NCBI GenBank assembly: GCA_021442885.1
Contig: JABUVA010000011.1
Span: forward strand, 21,470 to 27,429
DNA: 5,960 nt
Source of the DNA: Methanobrevibacter sp.
GTDB lineage: Archaea > Methanobacteriota > Methanobacteria > Methanobacteriales > Methanobacteriaceae
Direction of reading: 5' to 3'
Made by a program: the position numbers and the translations under genes
Part shown: positions 5,209-5,960 of the stretch, piece by piece
Layout: the number at the start of each line of letters is the position of its first letter
Position numbering within the stretch: the stretch's first letter is position 1
The notes under the pieces: generated by a model
Told to the model about the DNA's origin: nothing
Databases searched by the model: none
What the model saw: the letters and a program-made list of their open reading frames with translations, nothing else

Positions 5209-5960
5209 TATTCAAAATTTCTTTCATCAATTACTCTTACAGCTTTTCCTTCACTTCTTGGCAAACTTTCAGGTTCACAAATAGTTACATCAACTTTTAT
5301 TCCAATTTCACTACGTATTTCACCCATAATTTTATTTTCCATCTCTTCCATCTTTTTCATTTCATCAAAGAATAAATCAGGGGTAGCTTCAACTTTTACT
5401 TCAATTTCATCAAGAATATCTGGTCTTGTTACTACGATTTGGTAGTTTGGACTTACTCCATCAACAGAAAGTAATGCTTTTTCAATTTGTGATGGGAAAA
5501 CCATAACTCCTTTAATTTTTATCATATCGTCACTTCTTCCAGTTATTCTAGTCATTCTTTTAGTGGTTCTTCCACATTTACAATTGCCAGACATTAATGA
5601 AGTTAAATCTTTAGTTCTAAATCTAATAACTGGGGTTCCATCACGAGTAAGAGTTGTTAAAACAAGTTCTCCTTTCTCATCATCTCCTAGAACTTCTCCG
5701 GTTTCAGGATTAATAATCTCTGGATAGAAATGATCATCAGAAATATGTATTCCATCTTGTTCTAAACATTCTTGAGCAACTCCAGGTCCCATAACTTCAG
5801 TTAATCCATAAATATTTAAGGCTTTTATTCCAAGGGTTTCTTCAATTTTGTGTCTCATCTCTTCAGTCCACATTTCAGCTCCAAATATTCCTGCTTTAAG
5901 ATTAATTTCATCTAATGAAATTCCATATTTTTTTAGACTTTCACCTAAATACATTGCATA
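5208..5960 (-). CDS. paaK: Phenylacetate-CoA ligase (aryl-acid CoA ligase), C-terminal part
   Basis: This is an adenylate-forming ligase that converts an aryl acetate, ATP and CoA to aryl-acetyl-CoA, AMP and pyrophosphate. Only the last 250 residues lie in the window; the frame stays open through the right edge (Tyr-Ala before MYLGES), and some 180 N-terminal residues, including the Ser/Thr/Gly-rich ATP-binding loop, must lie outside. In order one sees [10 protein letters not shown], the core adenylation motif [30 protein letters not shown], the family's C-x-C-G element (NCKCGRT), the hinge motif [11 protein letters not shown], and a C-terminal [13 protein letters not shown] holding the late lysine. 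No motif in this part is damaged. Such genes were formerly labelled coenzyme F390 synthetase in methanogens. With iorAB nearby, activation of aryl acids for reductive carboxylation to aryl-pyruvates is the likely role. The promoter lies outside the window. Confidence 0.93.
   Translation of the reverse strand, partial: YAMYLGESLKKYGISLDEINLKAGIFGAEMWTEEMRHKIEETLGIKALNIYGLTEVMGPGVAQECLEQDGIHISDDHFYPEIINPETGEVLGDDEKGELVLTTLTRDGTPVIRFRTKDLTSLMSGNCKCGRTTKRMTRITGRSDDMIKIKGVMVFPSQIEKALLSVDGVSPNYQIVVTRPDILDEIEVKVEATPDLFFDEMKKMEEMENKIMGEIRSEIGIKVDVTICEPESLPRSEGKAVRVIDERNFE

Noticed and set aside
5198..5230. Longer start for the ACT protein at 5230
   Set aside because: The extension overlaps paaK, lacks a ribosome site and adds residues outside the ACT fold, while the ATG at 5197 has an excellent site.
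5082..5375. 97-codon open frame on the plus strand
   Set aside because: It is antisense to both the ACT gene and the end of paaK, and its Ser/Phe-rich product reflects the complement of Glu/Lys-rich codons.

Overview
The window is very AT-rich and looks like chromosomal DNA of a methanogenic archaeon of the Methanobacteriales, most likely a Methanobrevibacter or close relative. The reasons are the strong A/T bias with U-ending codons, Shine-Dalgarno sequences of the AGGTGAT and GGAG type, archaeal TATA-like boxes, and the gene set: an indolepyruvate ferredoxin oxidoreductase, a phenylacetate-CoA ligase of the PaaK type and a tandem ACT-domain protein. The genus is an inference from memory of these families; no search was run.

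Layout. Bases 1-418 are mostly non-coding. A possible decayed or partial minus-strand reading frame lies at 1-190, and the iorA promoter sits just before 400. Bases 419-2900 hold iorA and iorB, a plus-strand operon with only 4 bases between the genes. Bases 2901-4771 are an accessory block with four parts: a degraded minus-strand gene remnant (about 2957-3208) with a hairpin across its frame break; an intact 275-residue BRO-N/DinD-like protein gene (3211-4038); a second hairpin; and two small unrecognised genes (4155-4433 and 4445-4768) that appear to form their own operon. Bases 4772-5960 carry, on the minus strand, the 3' part of paaK (cut by the right window edge) followed after 10 bases by the ACT-domain gene.

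How the genes work together. PaaK activates aryl acetates (phenylacetate, indoleacetate, 4-hydroxyphenylacetate) to aryl-acetyl-CoA. IorAB interconverts aryl-acetyl-CoA and aryl-pyruvate with ferredoxin. Run reductively, as shown in other methanogens, this lets the cell make aromatic amino acids from environmental aryl acids. The ACT protein is a plausible amino-acid sensor for the route. The two halves face each other, and the accessory block fills the space between their 3' ends, where an insertion would break neither operon. The unexplained part of the window is this block, especially the two-gene cassette at 4155-4768 and the gene remnant before the DinD-like gene.
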